From: CAWFGW01 sp963815495
GTDB taxonomy: Bacteria > Bacteroidota > Bacteroidia > Cytophagales > JAAEPT01
DNA length: 34,968 bases
Reading direction: 5' to 3'
NCBI GenBank assembly: GCA_963815495.1
Contig: CAWFGW010000022.1
Coordinates: forward strand, 1-34,968
In this document: piece by piece, positions 10,069-18,970 of the stretch
How positions within the stretch are numbered: position 1 is the stretch's first letter
Layout of the letters: each line of letters starts with the position of its first letter
The notes under the pieces: generated by a model
Told to the model about the DNA's origin: nothing
The model's database searches: none
Seen by the model: the letters and a program-made list of their open reading frames with translations, nothing else
Made by a program: the position numbers and the translations under genes

Positions 10069-12703
10069 TTATAATATTTTTTATAGAAACGGGTGTAGGC
10101 ATCTATGTCTCTTCTACTTAACAAGGTAGCGTAATTTTTATCATCAATAATATAATAGGTATAATCCAGATTTTTATAATGTCCACTAAATTCATTCCAA
10201 TGGATAAGTTTATCGATGTATTTTTTGCCCTGAGAAGCTACATCAAAGTCTTTTACCACAATCAAATACCTGGATGAGTCAAACTCAACCCAACGTGTAG
10301 TATAACTGGAATCTTTATAATATGTGTTATGAAATTCATAAAATATATCTAGATTTTTTTGGTAGGAAAAAGCTTCTTTATCAAATATAGCGATGAAATA
10401 ATGCGTAGTATCTGCGTGTTTAACAAAGTTACTATCCGCAGGTACTAAAGCAGTAGGTCCTTTTTTATTTATTTCTTCTAGCAACTCTTTAGCATAAGGC
10501 ACAAGTCGCACTTTTTTTATGATCTTCTTCAATAAAGCGTTCAAGTGAAGATTTGTATAAAGCCATTTTATCTGTTTTGGCATAAGTTAATATCCGTAAG
10601 AATACAAGTTTATCCATGATGTCATTATGCGGATAGGTTTCAATAATCGTATTCACTTCCTTTTGTGCTGCTAAGTATCGGGCTTGATTATAGGTATTGA
10701 AAGCTGATTCATACAATTGATGTACTTTTCTATCAGCAATTTTAGTTTCAAGCATGTAGTTAGGGTTCAAAATAGCATGCGCATAGATTGAGTTAGGAAA
10801 CTGTGTCAAGAGAATGTTTTTGTACTCATCTGAATTACACGTTTGTGTTTTACCACAGAGGATGTATAAGAAGTAATATACTTCCTCATAATTGTCGTGT
10901 CCTGGATATCTATCTTGAAGTTCTTGAAAAGTTAAAATTGCATTTTCAGGTTCTTCTAATTTTTGATCGTAAATTTTACCGAGTAGGTAAAACGCTTTTT
11001 TTAATTTAGCGTCCGATGCTGCTAAAGCAGTATCAGAACGTGGAATATCTTGATAGAGTGCCTCTTTATCCACCGAAATGTTTTCAATCTCCAATTTCTT
11101 TTGCGCTAAAATGGAATCTGCATTAGCTGTAGCTAAAGAGTCTACTAGTGTATCCGTTTCAACAGGTTGTATTTCATCAACAATTACTAAGTCTTTTTCG
11201 GACCTCCTCCAGTTGTCTTCAAGTTTTCTATCACCCCACTTCTCCTTAAATTTTGCAAAGGAGTTTGCCAATTCTACAGGTTTATAAAACACAAAGTTGG
11301 TGTTTGTTTGTGCATTAGGATCATAAAAACCAGTACTAACCGTTTGTTGTTTTTTTTGTTGCTTTTTTAGGGCTTCTTCTTTTTCAAGTTGAGCTTTAGC
11401 AGCTGTTTTTAAACGTTCTTCTTCTTTTATTTTATAATCATCAAGATAGGCGCTTAAAGACGCTTCGTCCATTTTGGCTAAACGTTGAAGACTGTCTTCT
11501 TTTTGAATTGTTTCAATTTGTTTTACAAAATCAGCCAATGTTTTTTTACGCTCCACAATAAAGTCATGATTTTCAAAAGCAGAATCCATTTCAGTTACAG
11601 TGCTATCGTAATATAACTTGGCTAATGTATATTTTTTGAGTTTTTCCATTGATAGGATGGTTATAATGGATTTTCCCCAGGCTGAGATATGAGTAGGCTT
11701 TCATGTGAGGTGTGACTCCTCCTTCAACTGTTAACGATTTATTTAGTAGGGTTATGGATGAATCGCGGTTGCCTTGCTTCAATTCAAACTGGGCCATGTC
11801 GTAATAAATACGATCTCTGAATTCTTCATTTTTTAAGTCAACAAGCATTTTAGAAAAGTATTTTCTGATTTTTTTTATCTCGTGTTCTTCCGTTGGGTTA
11901 GAAACTTGTGACATGTTTAGCTTGGCAAAAAAAGATAAATCGTAAGGAGGGTTTTTTTTCAATACCATGCTATAGTGGTGGTATGCACTGTCGGGTTGAT
12001 TTTTTTTCTGATGCAATTGACCAACGATATAATGTAATCGCGATCGATAGTCACTATCTCTTACTAATGGGATTGCTTTTTTGAGCTGTGACAGTGACTT
12101 GTCACGTTCTCCAATAGTTCTATAGTAGTATGCGCTAGTTAATAAAAACTCTTTACGTACTTTTGGAACCATTTTCTGACTTAAAAGATAGGTATGGACA
12201 TCAGAAGCAAATTTCATTTCACCATTTAAAATGTAAGCACGAATAAGCCAAGTAAGGGCGAGATAGCGAGTTTGGTCGTCTTTACTTTTAGAGTTTACAT
12301 ATTTAAAAGCAAAGGTGGCACTGTCTAACCTGTTTTCATACAGCTTTACTTTACCAATAAGAATGTAACTATCATCAACCCATTTGCTGTTTTTATGTTT
12401 GGTAGGCGGTATTGATGCTCTCTCAAACATATAATCTAAATCAGCTTTAAGTGTTTTTGAAAAATTAGTGTCAACGAAAGGAAAAATATTTAACAGTCTG
12501 TTGTAGTCATCCACTTGAGCATCCCAAATTTTTTCTTCCACCAGCTTAAGTCGCTCTTTCGCTAAAAAATATGCGTTGTACCTTGCGGTGGTATTATGCC
12601 ACGTCTTACTTATAAGGGAATTGCTCTCCTGTGAACAGGAAACCAAGATTACCGTTATAATTAGGCTGATGAATACGTATAAAAAAACCTTTTTTTGCTT
12701 CAA
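10065..12703 (-). CDS. sprE: T9SS lipoprotein SprE/PorW, TPR protein, two frame breaks
   Basis: About 878 aa when joined, the size expected for SprE/PorW, an outer-membrane-associated tetratricopeptide lipoprotein needed for type IX secretion. The signal peptide ends in the lipobox VSCSQ (Cys 23), followed by the family opening TWHNTTARYNAYFLAKERL. Repeated helical pairs with TPR spacing cover residues about 100-370. The middle carries a Glu/Lys/Gln-rich stretch (KEEERLKTAAKAQLEKEEAL). The last about 150 residues form a compact domain ending TLLSRRDIDAYTRFYKKYYK. Frame changes lie at about 11645-11655 and 10505-10515, the latter next to an A-homopolymer, each equal to one extra base. It is first in a minus-strand unit with a PBP and uvrC. 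Confidence 0.8.
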
Positions 12704-12808
12704 TGAAGATGTTTTTTAAAGAACATAAAATTCTAAAAAATATTTTATTTACCGTAACTTAATTCGTTAATTGTTCATTTCGAAGAAAATGAGGAGAAAT
12801 ATACGATA

Positions 12809-13684
12809 GTGAGAACAAGAAAATTTTACATTTGGATAACTAAGAAATACCAGCTCATAATTCGAAATGAAGAGAATTTTAAGGATCGAGTAACTTTTGA
12901 GTTCAATTATGCAAGGGCTTTTTCCATCATATTTATTCTTTTTACCACATTAGCTTTGCTTACCTTCTTTTTAGGAAAAACTATTTTAAGAAAATGGTAT
13001 GACCCAGGCTATGCGGTACATAAGCAAAATCAACAAATTGTTTTGTTAGCCACTGAATTGGATTCGCTGAGAAATCTAATTCAAATGAAAGATGATTACG
13101 AGAATCGATTAAACTTAATTATTTCGGGTAAAGACTCTGTGTTGTTAGCACAAGATGAAGTTGATCTAACAGCTGAAAATACGGCAGCTGCAAATGTTAG
13201 TTTAGACATCTCTGAAATGAATCCTGTGGAGTCGGAGTTGAGAAAAGAGTTTGAAGATGAAGATTTACTTACGACACAACCACAGCGTTTTTTTTCGGAA
13301 AGGGAGGGTATGTTTCTATTGCCTCCTGTCAACGGATATCAAATTGCCCAAAAGTTTGATTTGAAAAATGATCACTATGGAGTAGATATTGTTTCGAAAG
13401 AAAATGAACCCATCAAAGCCATTGCTAACGGAACTGTTATTATGTCTAATTGGACACAGGAAACAGGGTATACCATAGCCGTGCAACATAACAATGATTT
13501 GATTTCATTTTACAAACACAACTCAGTTTTACTTAAAAATATTGGAAATTATGTGCAAACAGGAGATATTTTAGGTATTATTGGAAATTCAGGTGAATTG
13601 ACAACTGGTCCTCATTTACATTTTGAGTTGTGGCATAGAGGAAATCCAGTTAATCCAGAGTATTATATTAAACTGACGAACTAA
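12809..13684 (+). CDS. Membrane-anchored M23 family metallopeptidase
   Basis: 291 aa. One transmembrane helix (residues about 35-57) is followed by a coiled-coil-like linker and a C-terminal M23 (LytM) domain. The metal-binding motifs are complete: H189-YGV-D193 and H269-L-H271 in GPHLHFELWHRGNPVNPEYY, so it should be an active peptidoglycan endopeptidase in the periplasm. The start is GTG at 12809; GAGGAG at 12791-12796, 12 bases upstream, is a possible Shine-Dalgarno, unusual in a phylum where these are weak. It ends two bases before the bactofilin ATG. M23 peptidase with bactofilin is a recurrent pair in cell-shape control (known from Helicobacter and others), so a shape or septal wall-trimming role is inferred. 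Confidence 0.88.
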   Translation: MRTRKFYIWITKKYQLIIRNEENFKDRVTFEFNYARAFSIIFILFTTLALLTFFLGKTILRKWYDPGYAVHKQNQQIVLLATELDSLRNLIQMKDDYENRLNLIISGKDSVLLAQDEVDLTAENTAAANVSLDISEMNPVESELRKEFEDEDLLTTQPQRFFSEREGMFLLPPVNGYQIAQKFDLKNDHYGVDIVSKENEPIKAIANGTVIMSNWTQETGYTIAVQHNNDLISFYKHNSVLLKNIGNYVQTGDILGIIGNSGELTTGPHLHFELWHRGNPVNPEYYIKLTN

Positions 13685-13686
13685 TT

Positions 13687-14097
13687 ATGTTTAATTCAAA
13701 AGACAAAAAAGACGTAGCAGAACTTGCGAATAAGAAAAATCAAATTGAGCAAGGCACAAAAATAAAAGGTGATATTATCACCCATGGAAACATTCGCTTG
13801 GATGGTGAAATAGAGGGTAACATTGTTTCCGAATCAAAAGTGGTTTTGGGTACTTCTTGTAAAATGACTGGTAACTTAAAAGCACAAAATGCTGAAGTAT
13901 CGGGCGAGGTGAAAGGAGTGATTGAAATTTCTGATTTGTTAATTTTAAAGCCAACGGCAGTAGTAACTGGAAGTATAATTTCTGCAAAAGTAGTTTTTGA
14001 CGAAGGTTCAATTTTTAATGGTGACTGTAGAATGGGTGCCAAAATTAAAGATATAAAAGGTGAGTCAACCAACAGACAAGCCGAAAAAACGGCATAA
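13687..14097 (+). CDS. Bactofilin family cytoskeletal protein
   Basis: 136 aa. The central part is the bactofilin beta-helix (DUF583): a run of short repeats with G-D/E-I/V turns such as GDIITHGNIRLDGEIEGNIV and EVSGEVKGVIEI. Short polar tails lie at both ends. Bactofilins polymerise without nucleotide into membrane-bound filaments that position wall enzymes. It begins two bases after the M23 peptidase gene, and its 3' end is overlapped by the AtpZ-like gene (38 bp), so it is part of one transcript with them. Confidence 0.92.
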   Translation: MFNSKDKKDVAELANKKNQIEQGTKIKGDIITHGNIRLDGEIEGNIVSESKVVLGTSCKMTGNLKAQNAEVSGEVKGVIEISDLLILKPTAVVTGSIISAKVVFDEGSIFNGDCRMGAKIKDIKGESTNRQAEKTA

Positions 14098-14305
14098 TAC
14101 AATTTTAAAATACTCAGGTATAGGTTTCCAAATGGGGGTGACCATATACTTGGGTAACCTTTTAGGTATCTGGTTGGATGAAAAATATCCTAACGAGGGT
14201 GATTTATATACTAAACTGGTTACGCTAGCGGCTGTTTTTCTTTCAATGGCACAAATAATCATTCAAGCAACCAAAGATTCTAAAGAAGCAGATAATGACA
14301 AATGA
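14060..14305 (+). CDS. AtpZ/AtpI family F0F1-ATPase-associated protein
   Basis: 81 aa, GTG start inside the 3' end of the bactofilin gene. Two transmembrane helices are visible: GIGFQMGVTIYLGNLLGIWL and LVTLAAVFLSMAQIIIQAT, joined by the loop DEKYPNEGD, as in the AtpZ/AtpI family of small proteins encoded just before ATP synthase operons and thought to help assemble the c-ring or carry ions. The first helix begins only about 20 residues in, so the upstream GTG is the only reasonable start. The 3' end overlaps the next gene by 11 bases. Confidence 0.82.
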   Translation: MSQPTDKPKKRHNTILKYSGIGFQMGVTIYLGNLLGIWLDEKYPNEGDLYTKLVTLAAVFLSMAQIIIQATKDSKEADNDK

Positions 14306-14693
14306 TTTCATCAAACGGATTGGTGTTTATTTTTTAATTGCGTTTGTTTTGTTTGGTGTAGGGTTTTGGGCTAATACTACCCTCATCCAATACAACGATA
14401 CGCCAACACAACTACCTTTATTACAAGTTTATTTGTTTCATGTCTTGTTCTCCATATTAATATATGTGATATGTGAATTGGTGTACTTAGCACTACCAGC
14501 TCAAGTGGGGTATGCTTTTTTGGCATCTGTCTTTTTAAAAATGGGGTTTTTTGTGTTAATTTTTAAAAATAGCCTCTTTGGAGAGGTGGAATTAGTAATG
14601 TTTGAACGAGTATCATTAATAGTCCCGCTCTTTTTATTTTTAATGTTGGAAGCAATTGCCCTTGCAAGGCTCTTAAATGCAGATAAAATCTAA
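14295..14693 (+). CDS. Small four-helix membrane protein of the ATP synthase locus (DUF6168-like)
   Basis: 132 aa, almost entirely hydrophobic with four predicted transmembrane helices (about residues 8-27, 42-66, 70-90 and 100-126). It overlaps the AtpZ-like gene and precedes atpB. A protein of this size and layout occupies this place in other Flavobacteriia and, as far as I recall, is grouped as DUF6168. Its position corresponds to that of the AtpI/AtpR-type accessory proteins elsewhere, suggesting a role in ATP synthase assembly. The DUF number is from memory; function is unproven. Confidence 0.65.
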   Translation: MTNDFIKRIGVYFLIAFVLFGVGFWANTTLIQYNDTPTQLPLLQVYLFHVLFSILIYVICELVYLALPAQVGYAFLASVFLKMGFFVLIFKNSLFGEVELVMFERVSLIVPLFLFLMLEAIALARLLNADKI

Positions 14694-14741
14694 AACTGCT
14701 CATTATAAAAACACAATCTGAAAAGATTCGAAAAAAATGTG

Positions 14742-14768
14742 TTGTTTTGATTTATTGTGTACCTTTGC
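14742..14768 (+). promoter_or_regulatory. Candidate Bacteroidota promoter for atpB
   Basis: TACCTTTGC at 14760-14768 fits the TAnnTTTG -7 element of the Bacteroidota primary sigma factor. Two TTG triplets upstream (14742-14744, 14747-14749) are closer than the usual 17-23 spacing, so the -33 element is weak. The atpB ATG is at 14808. This would give atpBEFHAG its own start apart from the M23-bactofilin transcript. Confidence 0.5.
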
Positions 14769-14807
14769 ACCTCAAATTCAAGGTCGGGTATATTAGTAAC
14801 AACAATT

Positions 14808-15938
14808 ATGGCGTTAGCACAAGGATTAAACAAGATTTTAACAGCGTTTTTGCTGATGATTTTTTCGTTTACAGTATTTGCTGAAGAAGACCATGCTCAT
14901 GATCATGATCCTCTCGAACGTGTAGGGGCTGAGGAAGCACATGATAGTGGGCAAATAAATACAAAAGAAGGAATTAACGACTACATCAAACATCACTTAC
15001 AAGATTCGCACGACTTTATCTTGTATACGAATGGTGCAACAGGTCAACATATCGGATTTCCATTACCTGTTATTTTATGGGACAATGGGTTGAAGGTTTT
15101 TTCTTCTTCAAAATTTAACCACGGAGAATCAGTTGCTGAGGTAAACGGTAATTTTTATACGCTATATCACGGAAAAATATATGCTACTGATGCTGAAGGT
15201 ACAATTACATTAGATGACCATGGACATCCAGAAAACGCAAAACCATTAGATTTTTCAATCACAAAAACCGTAGTTGGAATGTTGTTAACAGCAGTATTAA
15301 TGTTTGCTATTTTCTCCTCATTAGCAAGAGGGTACAAAAAATCAGCAGTGCCAACAGGATTTTCACGTGTATTAGAACCATTAGTAATTTATGTACGAGA
15401 CGAGATTGCTCGACCAAACATAGGGGAGAAAAAATACAGACAGTTTATGGGGTTTTTGCTCACTGTGTTTTTCTTTATTTGGATTTTGAACTTATTAGGC
15501 TTAACACCACTTGGCTTTAACGTTACAGGAAACATTGCAGTAACTGTTTGTTTGGCATTATTCACGTTCTTTGTGGTACAGTTTAGTGCTAACAAAGACT
15601 ATTGGGGACACATCTTCTGGATGCCTGGTGTACCCGTTCCAATGAAAATTGTTTTAATGCCAATTGAAGTATTGGGTATGTTTACTAAGCCTTTCTCTTT
15701 GTTAATTCGTTTGTATGCGAACATTACAGCAGGTCACTTTGTGGTGATGAGTTTGATTGCTTTAATGATTACATTAAAAGTTGCTTTCGGTCCAGTGGTA
15801 TCCACGAGCATGTCGTTAGCATTAGCCTTATTTATCACAGTAATTGAATTGCTTGTAGCGTTCCTTCAAGCATTTATCTTTACTATGTTATCTTCTTTAT
15901 TTATTGGAATGGCTGTGCAAGATCACGATCATCATTAA
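14808..15938 (+). CDS. atpB: ATP synthase F0 subunit a
   Basis: 376 aa from ATG 14808; an in-frame GTG at 14757 lies in the promoter and is not used here. Like other Bacteroidota AtpB it has an N-terminal signal-like helix (ending TVFAEE) and an extra exported domain of about 130 residues before the membrane core. The core shows the proton-channel helix with the essential Arg in LLIRLYANITAGHFVVMS. It forms the two half-channels that pass protons to the c-ring. Histidine-rich stretches flank the protein: EEDHAHDHDPLER just after the signal and QDHDHH at the C-terminus. The frame is intact. First gene of the ATP synthase operon proper. Confidence 0.95.
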   Translation: MALAQGLNKILTAFLLMIFSFTVFAEEDHAHDHDPLERVGAEEAHDSGQINTKEGINDYIKHHLQDSHDFILYTNGATGQHIGFPLPVILWDNGLKVFSSSKFNHGESVAEVNGNFYTLYHGKIYATDAEGTITLDDHGHPENAKPLDFSITKTVVGMLLTAVLMFAIFSSLARGYKKSAVPTGFSRVLEPLVIYVRDEIARPNIGEKKYRQFMGFLLTVFFFIWILNLLGLTPLGFNVTGNIAVTVCLALFTFFVVQFSANKDYWGHIFWMPGVPVPMKIVLMPIEVLGMFTKPFSLLIRLYANITAGHFVVMSLIALMITLKVAFGPVVSTSMSLALALFITVIELLVAFLQAFIFTMLSSLFIGMAVQDHDHH

Positions 15939-15988
15939 TAAATATTGGAAAAAAGCAGTTGTTTGTTTAACTATATAAATCAATAATT

Positions 15989-16177
15989 ATGTACAACTTA
16001 ATTGGAGCTGGATTAATCGTAATCGGTGGTGGAATTGGACTAGGTCAAATCGGTGGTAAAGCAATGGAATCTATTGCTAGACAACCTGAGGCAGCTGGTA
16101 AAATTCAAACTGCTATGATTATCATCGGAGCACTTCTTGAAGGTCTTGCATTTGGTGCATTAATCTTAGGAAAGTAA
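15989..16177 (+). CDS. atpE: ATP synthase F0 subunit c
   Basis: 62 aa hairpin of two transmembrane helices. The first is glycine-rich (GGGIGLGQIGGKAMESIA), the polar loop is RQPEA (residues 31-35) and the second carries the ion-binding carboxylate E51 in GALLEGLAFGALILG. The residues after E51 (Gly-Leu) do not resemble the Glu-Ser-Thr pattern of sodium-type rings, so a proton ring is inferred. Many copies form the rotor ring. A long hairpin follows the gene. Confidence 0.96.
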   Translation: MYNLIGAGLIVIGGGIGLGQIGGKAMESIARQPEAAGKIQTAMIIIGALLEGLAFGALILGK

Positions 16178-16184
16178 TTCAAAG

Positions 16185-16226
16185 AAACTGTATTTGTAAC
16201 GCTAGGTTGCAGATACAGTTTTAATT
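16185..16226 (+). promoter_or_regulatory. Intercistronic 16-bp hairpin after atpE
   Basis: AAACTGTATTTGTAAC (16185-16200), loop GCTAG, GTTGCAGATACAGTTT (16206-16221): 16 paired positions, two of them G-T, followed by a T-rich stretch. It starts 8 bases after the atpE stop and ends 38 bases before atpF. It could be a leaky terminator or a 3'-end stabiliser that raises atpE expression over the downstream genes. Confidence 0.6.
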
Positions 16227-16259
16227 TATTGATTGAACAAAACTTAAAATAACAATACA

Positions 16260-16766
16260 ATGGATCAGTTGTTAAATGATTTCTCGCCTGGTTTGTTTTT
16301 CATGCAAGCATTTATTTTGTTGGTACTTATCGTACTCATGAAAAAGTTTGCTTGGAAACCAATTCTTGATGCATTAGATCAACGAGAAGGTGAAATAAAA
16401 GACGCTATTGAAGCTGCAAATGCTGCTAAAATAGAACTTGAAAGAGTCACTTCAGATAAAGAAAGTCTTTTAAAAGAAGCTAGAGCAGAAAGAGATCAAT
16501 TGTTGACTCAAGCGCAAGAGTCTGCCAAAGGCATTGTGGCTGAAGCAAAAGAAGCTGCAAAAGCACAAGCTCAAATCGAGTTAGACAAAGCAACAGCAGC
16601 AATAGCAAGTGAAAAAAGAGCAGCTTTAGCTGATTTGAAAACAACTGCTACAGCGCTTTCGTTAGAAATGGCTGAAAAAATTCTTAGAAGTGAGTTGAGC
16701 AACAAAAAAGCACAAGAAGATTTGTTAGCGAAATACGTAGAAGAAGCTGATTTAACAGCAATCTAA
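16260..16766 (+). CDS. atpF: ATP synthase F0 subunit b
   Basis: 168 aa. One N-terminal transmembrane helix (residues about 12-30), then a long charged helix rich in Ala, Glu and Lys (KDAIEAANAAKIELERVT and following) that forms the peripheral stalk dimer linking F0 to the delta subunit. The starting motif FFMQAFILLVLIVLMKKFAWKP is cut short here to its core FAWKPI, typical of the family. The length is normal and the frame intact. The gap to atpH is 3 bases. Confidence 0.94.
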   Translation: MDQLLNDFSPGLFFMQAFILLVLIVLMKKFAWKPILDALDQREGEIKDAIEAANAAKIELERVTSDKESLLKEARAERDQLLTQAQESAKGIVAEAKEAAKAQAQIELDKATAAIASEKRAALADLKTTATALSLEMAEKILRSELSNKKAQEDLLAKYVEEADLTAI

Positions 16767-16769
16767 ATT

Positions 16770-17303
16770 ATGGCAGCAGCAAGAGCATCAAAACGATACG
16801 CAAAAGCATTAATTGGCTTAGCGGAAGAAAGAAATGCAGTAGAAGCTATTCAAGAAGACATGAATGGTTTGATTGAGTTGTGCAAAAACAGCAGAGAATT
16901 TGTGGTGATGTTAGAGAGTCCTATCGTAACGCACGAAAAAAAATTAACTGTATTAGAAAAAATCTTCCAAGGGAAAGTACATGAAATTACCATGGCTTTT
17001 TTTAAGTTAATTACTAAAAAAAGCCGAGAAGCTTCTTTGTTGGATATTGCAAAAGCATACATTACTTTATATAATGAATATATAGGGTTGGCAATAGCCG
17101 AAGTGCAGTCAGCAGTTCCGTTGACGAAAGAAGTGAGAACAAGCATTATTCAGCGCGTAGCTAAAGCCACAGGAAAAGACATTCAATTAAACGAAACGAT
17201 TAATGAAGACCTTATCGGAGGTTTTGTTCTTCGTTTGGATGATAAACAAATAGACAGTTCAGTAAAAAGTCAATTATTGAGCTTGAAAAAACAACTTAAT
17301 TAA
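16770..17303 (+). CDS. atpH: ATP synthase F1 subunit delta
   Basis: 177 aa soluble protein. The N-terminal helical bundle (RASKRYAKALIGLAEE near residue 4) binds the top of the alpha subunits. The C-terminal part holds the family signature LIGGFVLRLDDKQIDSSVKSQL, cited here by its core GGFVLRLDDKQIDSSV, which ties to the b-subunit stalk. Frame intact, normal length. It lies between atpF (3 bases away) and atpA (20 bases). Confidence 0.94.
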   Translation: MAAARASKRYAKALIGLAEERNAVEAIQEDMNGLIELCKNSREFVVMLESPIVTHEKKLTVLEKIFQGKVHEITMAFFKLITKKSREASLLDIAKAYITLYNEYIGLAIAEVQSAVPLTKEVRTSIIQRVAKATGKDIQLNETINEDLIGGFVLRLDDKQIDSSVKSQLLSLKKQLN

Positions 17304-17323
17304 AACTACTAAACTTTAAATAA

Positions 17324-18899
17324 ATGGTATCGGTAAAACCAGATGAAGTATCGGCAATATTGAGAGAACAACTCTCGAACTTCAAATCGGAAGCTGAACT
17401 GGAGGAAGTAGGCACAGTGCTTCAAATCGGTGACGGTGTAGCACGTATTTACGGCCTTAATGGTGTACAAGCGGGTGAACTTATTGAGTTTGAAAACGGC
17501 TTAAAGGCTTTAGCATTGAACTTGGAAGAGGACAATGTGGGAGCTGTTTTATTAGGTCGTTCTGAAGGAATAAAAGAAGGCGCTACTGTGAAAAGAACTA
17601 AGAAAATTGGTTCTATTCAAGTTGGTGAAGGTATAGTTGGTCGTGTAGTAGATACATTGGGTAACCCAGTGGATGGAAAAGGACCAATCGCTGGTGAAAC
17701 TTTTGAGATGCCATTAGAGCGTAAAGCTCCTGGTGTTCTTTTTCGTCAGCCCGTAAACGAACCGCTTCAAACAGGTTTGAAAGCAATTGATGCAATGATT
17801 CCAATCGGTAGAGGTCAGCGTGAGTTGATTATCGGTGACCGTCAGACTGGTAAAACAGCTGTTGGTTTGGATACCATCTTAAATCAAAGAGAGTTTTTTG
17901 ATAAAGGAGAGCCTGTATTTTGTATCTATGTTGCAATAGGTCAAAAAGCATCTACTGTTGCTCGTGTAGTAAACGCCTTAGAAAAAGGTGGTGCTATGGA
18001 TTATACCGTAGTGGTTGTTGCTGCGGCATCTGACCCTGCTCCAATGCAAGTATATGCTCCATTTACTGGTGCTGCTATCGGTGAATATTTCAGAGATACT
18101 GGTCGTCCAGCGTTAGTTGTTTATGATGATTTATCAAAACAAGCAGTGGCATACCGTGAAGTATCTTTATTATTAAGAAGACCTCCAGGGCGTGAAGCAT
18201 ACCCAGGTGATGTGTTCTACTTACACTCAAGATTATTAGAAAGAGCTGCAAAAGTAAACTCTTCTGATGCAATTACTTCTCAGATGAATGATTTACCAGA
18301 GTCATTACAAGGTAAAGTAAAAGGTGGTGGTTCATTAACAGCACTTCCAATTATTGAAACCCAAGCAGGTGACGTTTCTGCATATATCCCAACTAACGTA
18401 ATTTCGATTACGGATGGTCAGATATTCTTAGAGTCTAACTTATTTAACGCAGGTATTCGTCCAGCGATTAACGTAGGTATCTCTGTATCTCGTGTGGGTG
18501 GTAACGCTCAAATTAAGTCAATGAAAAAAGTGGCTGGTACATTAAAACTAGACCAAGCACAATTCCGTGAATTGGAAGCATTTGCTAAGTTTGGTTCTGA
18601 TTTAGATGCTGCTACTAAGTTGACAATTGAAAGAGGTCAGAAGAACTTAGAGATCTTGAAGCAAAAACAATTTTCTCCAGAGCCTGTTGAAGAGCAAGTA
18701 GCGATTATCTATGCAGCTACTAACGGTTTGTTAGATAAAGTGCCAGTTGATAAAGTGAAAGCATTTGAGTTGGAATACTTGAGAACATTAAGAACTTCTC
18801 ATAAAGATGCATTAGCTTCTTTAAAAGCTGGTAAGCTTAGAGGATAGCACTATTGCTACCATGAGACAAGTTGCTAAAGACGTAGCATCAAACTATTAA
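17324..18899 (+). CDS. atpA: ATP synthase F1 subunit alpha, frame break near the C-terminus
   Basis: About 525 aa when joined, the normal size. The nucleotide-binding P-loop is GDRQTGKTAVG, preceded by the beta-barrel domain; SISDGQIFLE-type residues appear as SITDGQIFLE, and the arginine-finger region ISVSRVGG is present. The first frame stops at 18847 after KAGKLRG. One base extra at about 18839 hides the true end, which reads EDSTIATMRQVAKDVASNY to the TAA at 18897-18899 and matches the usual alpha C-terminus. Alpha and beta subunits form the catalytic hexamer. The beta subunit gene (atpD) is not in this window, which is the rule in this phylum. Confidence 0.94.
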
Positions 18900-18916
18900 T
18901 ATTTCTTTTCTGAAAA

Positions 18917-18942
18917 CCCATTCCGATTTTAATCGGGATGGG
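18917..18942 (+). repeat. Intercistronic hairpin between atpA and atpG
   Basis: CCCATTCCGAT (18917-18927) pairs with ATCGGGATGGG (18932-18942) with one T-G wobble and a TTTA-type loop. No T-run follows, so it is not a simple terminator. It may be a dispersed short palindrome of the host genome or an RNA-processing and stability element. Confidence 0.5.
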
Positions 18943-18970
18943 AAAGTAAGGTTTAAGTTTTAAAAAGCCA

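Noticed and set aside
13740..14102. Long minus-strand open frames opposite the bactofilin gene
   Set aside because: The plus strand encodes a clear bactofilin beta-helix; the antisense frames are by-products of its regular repeat composition.
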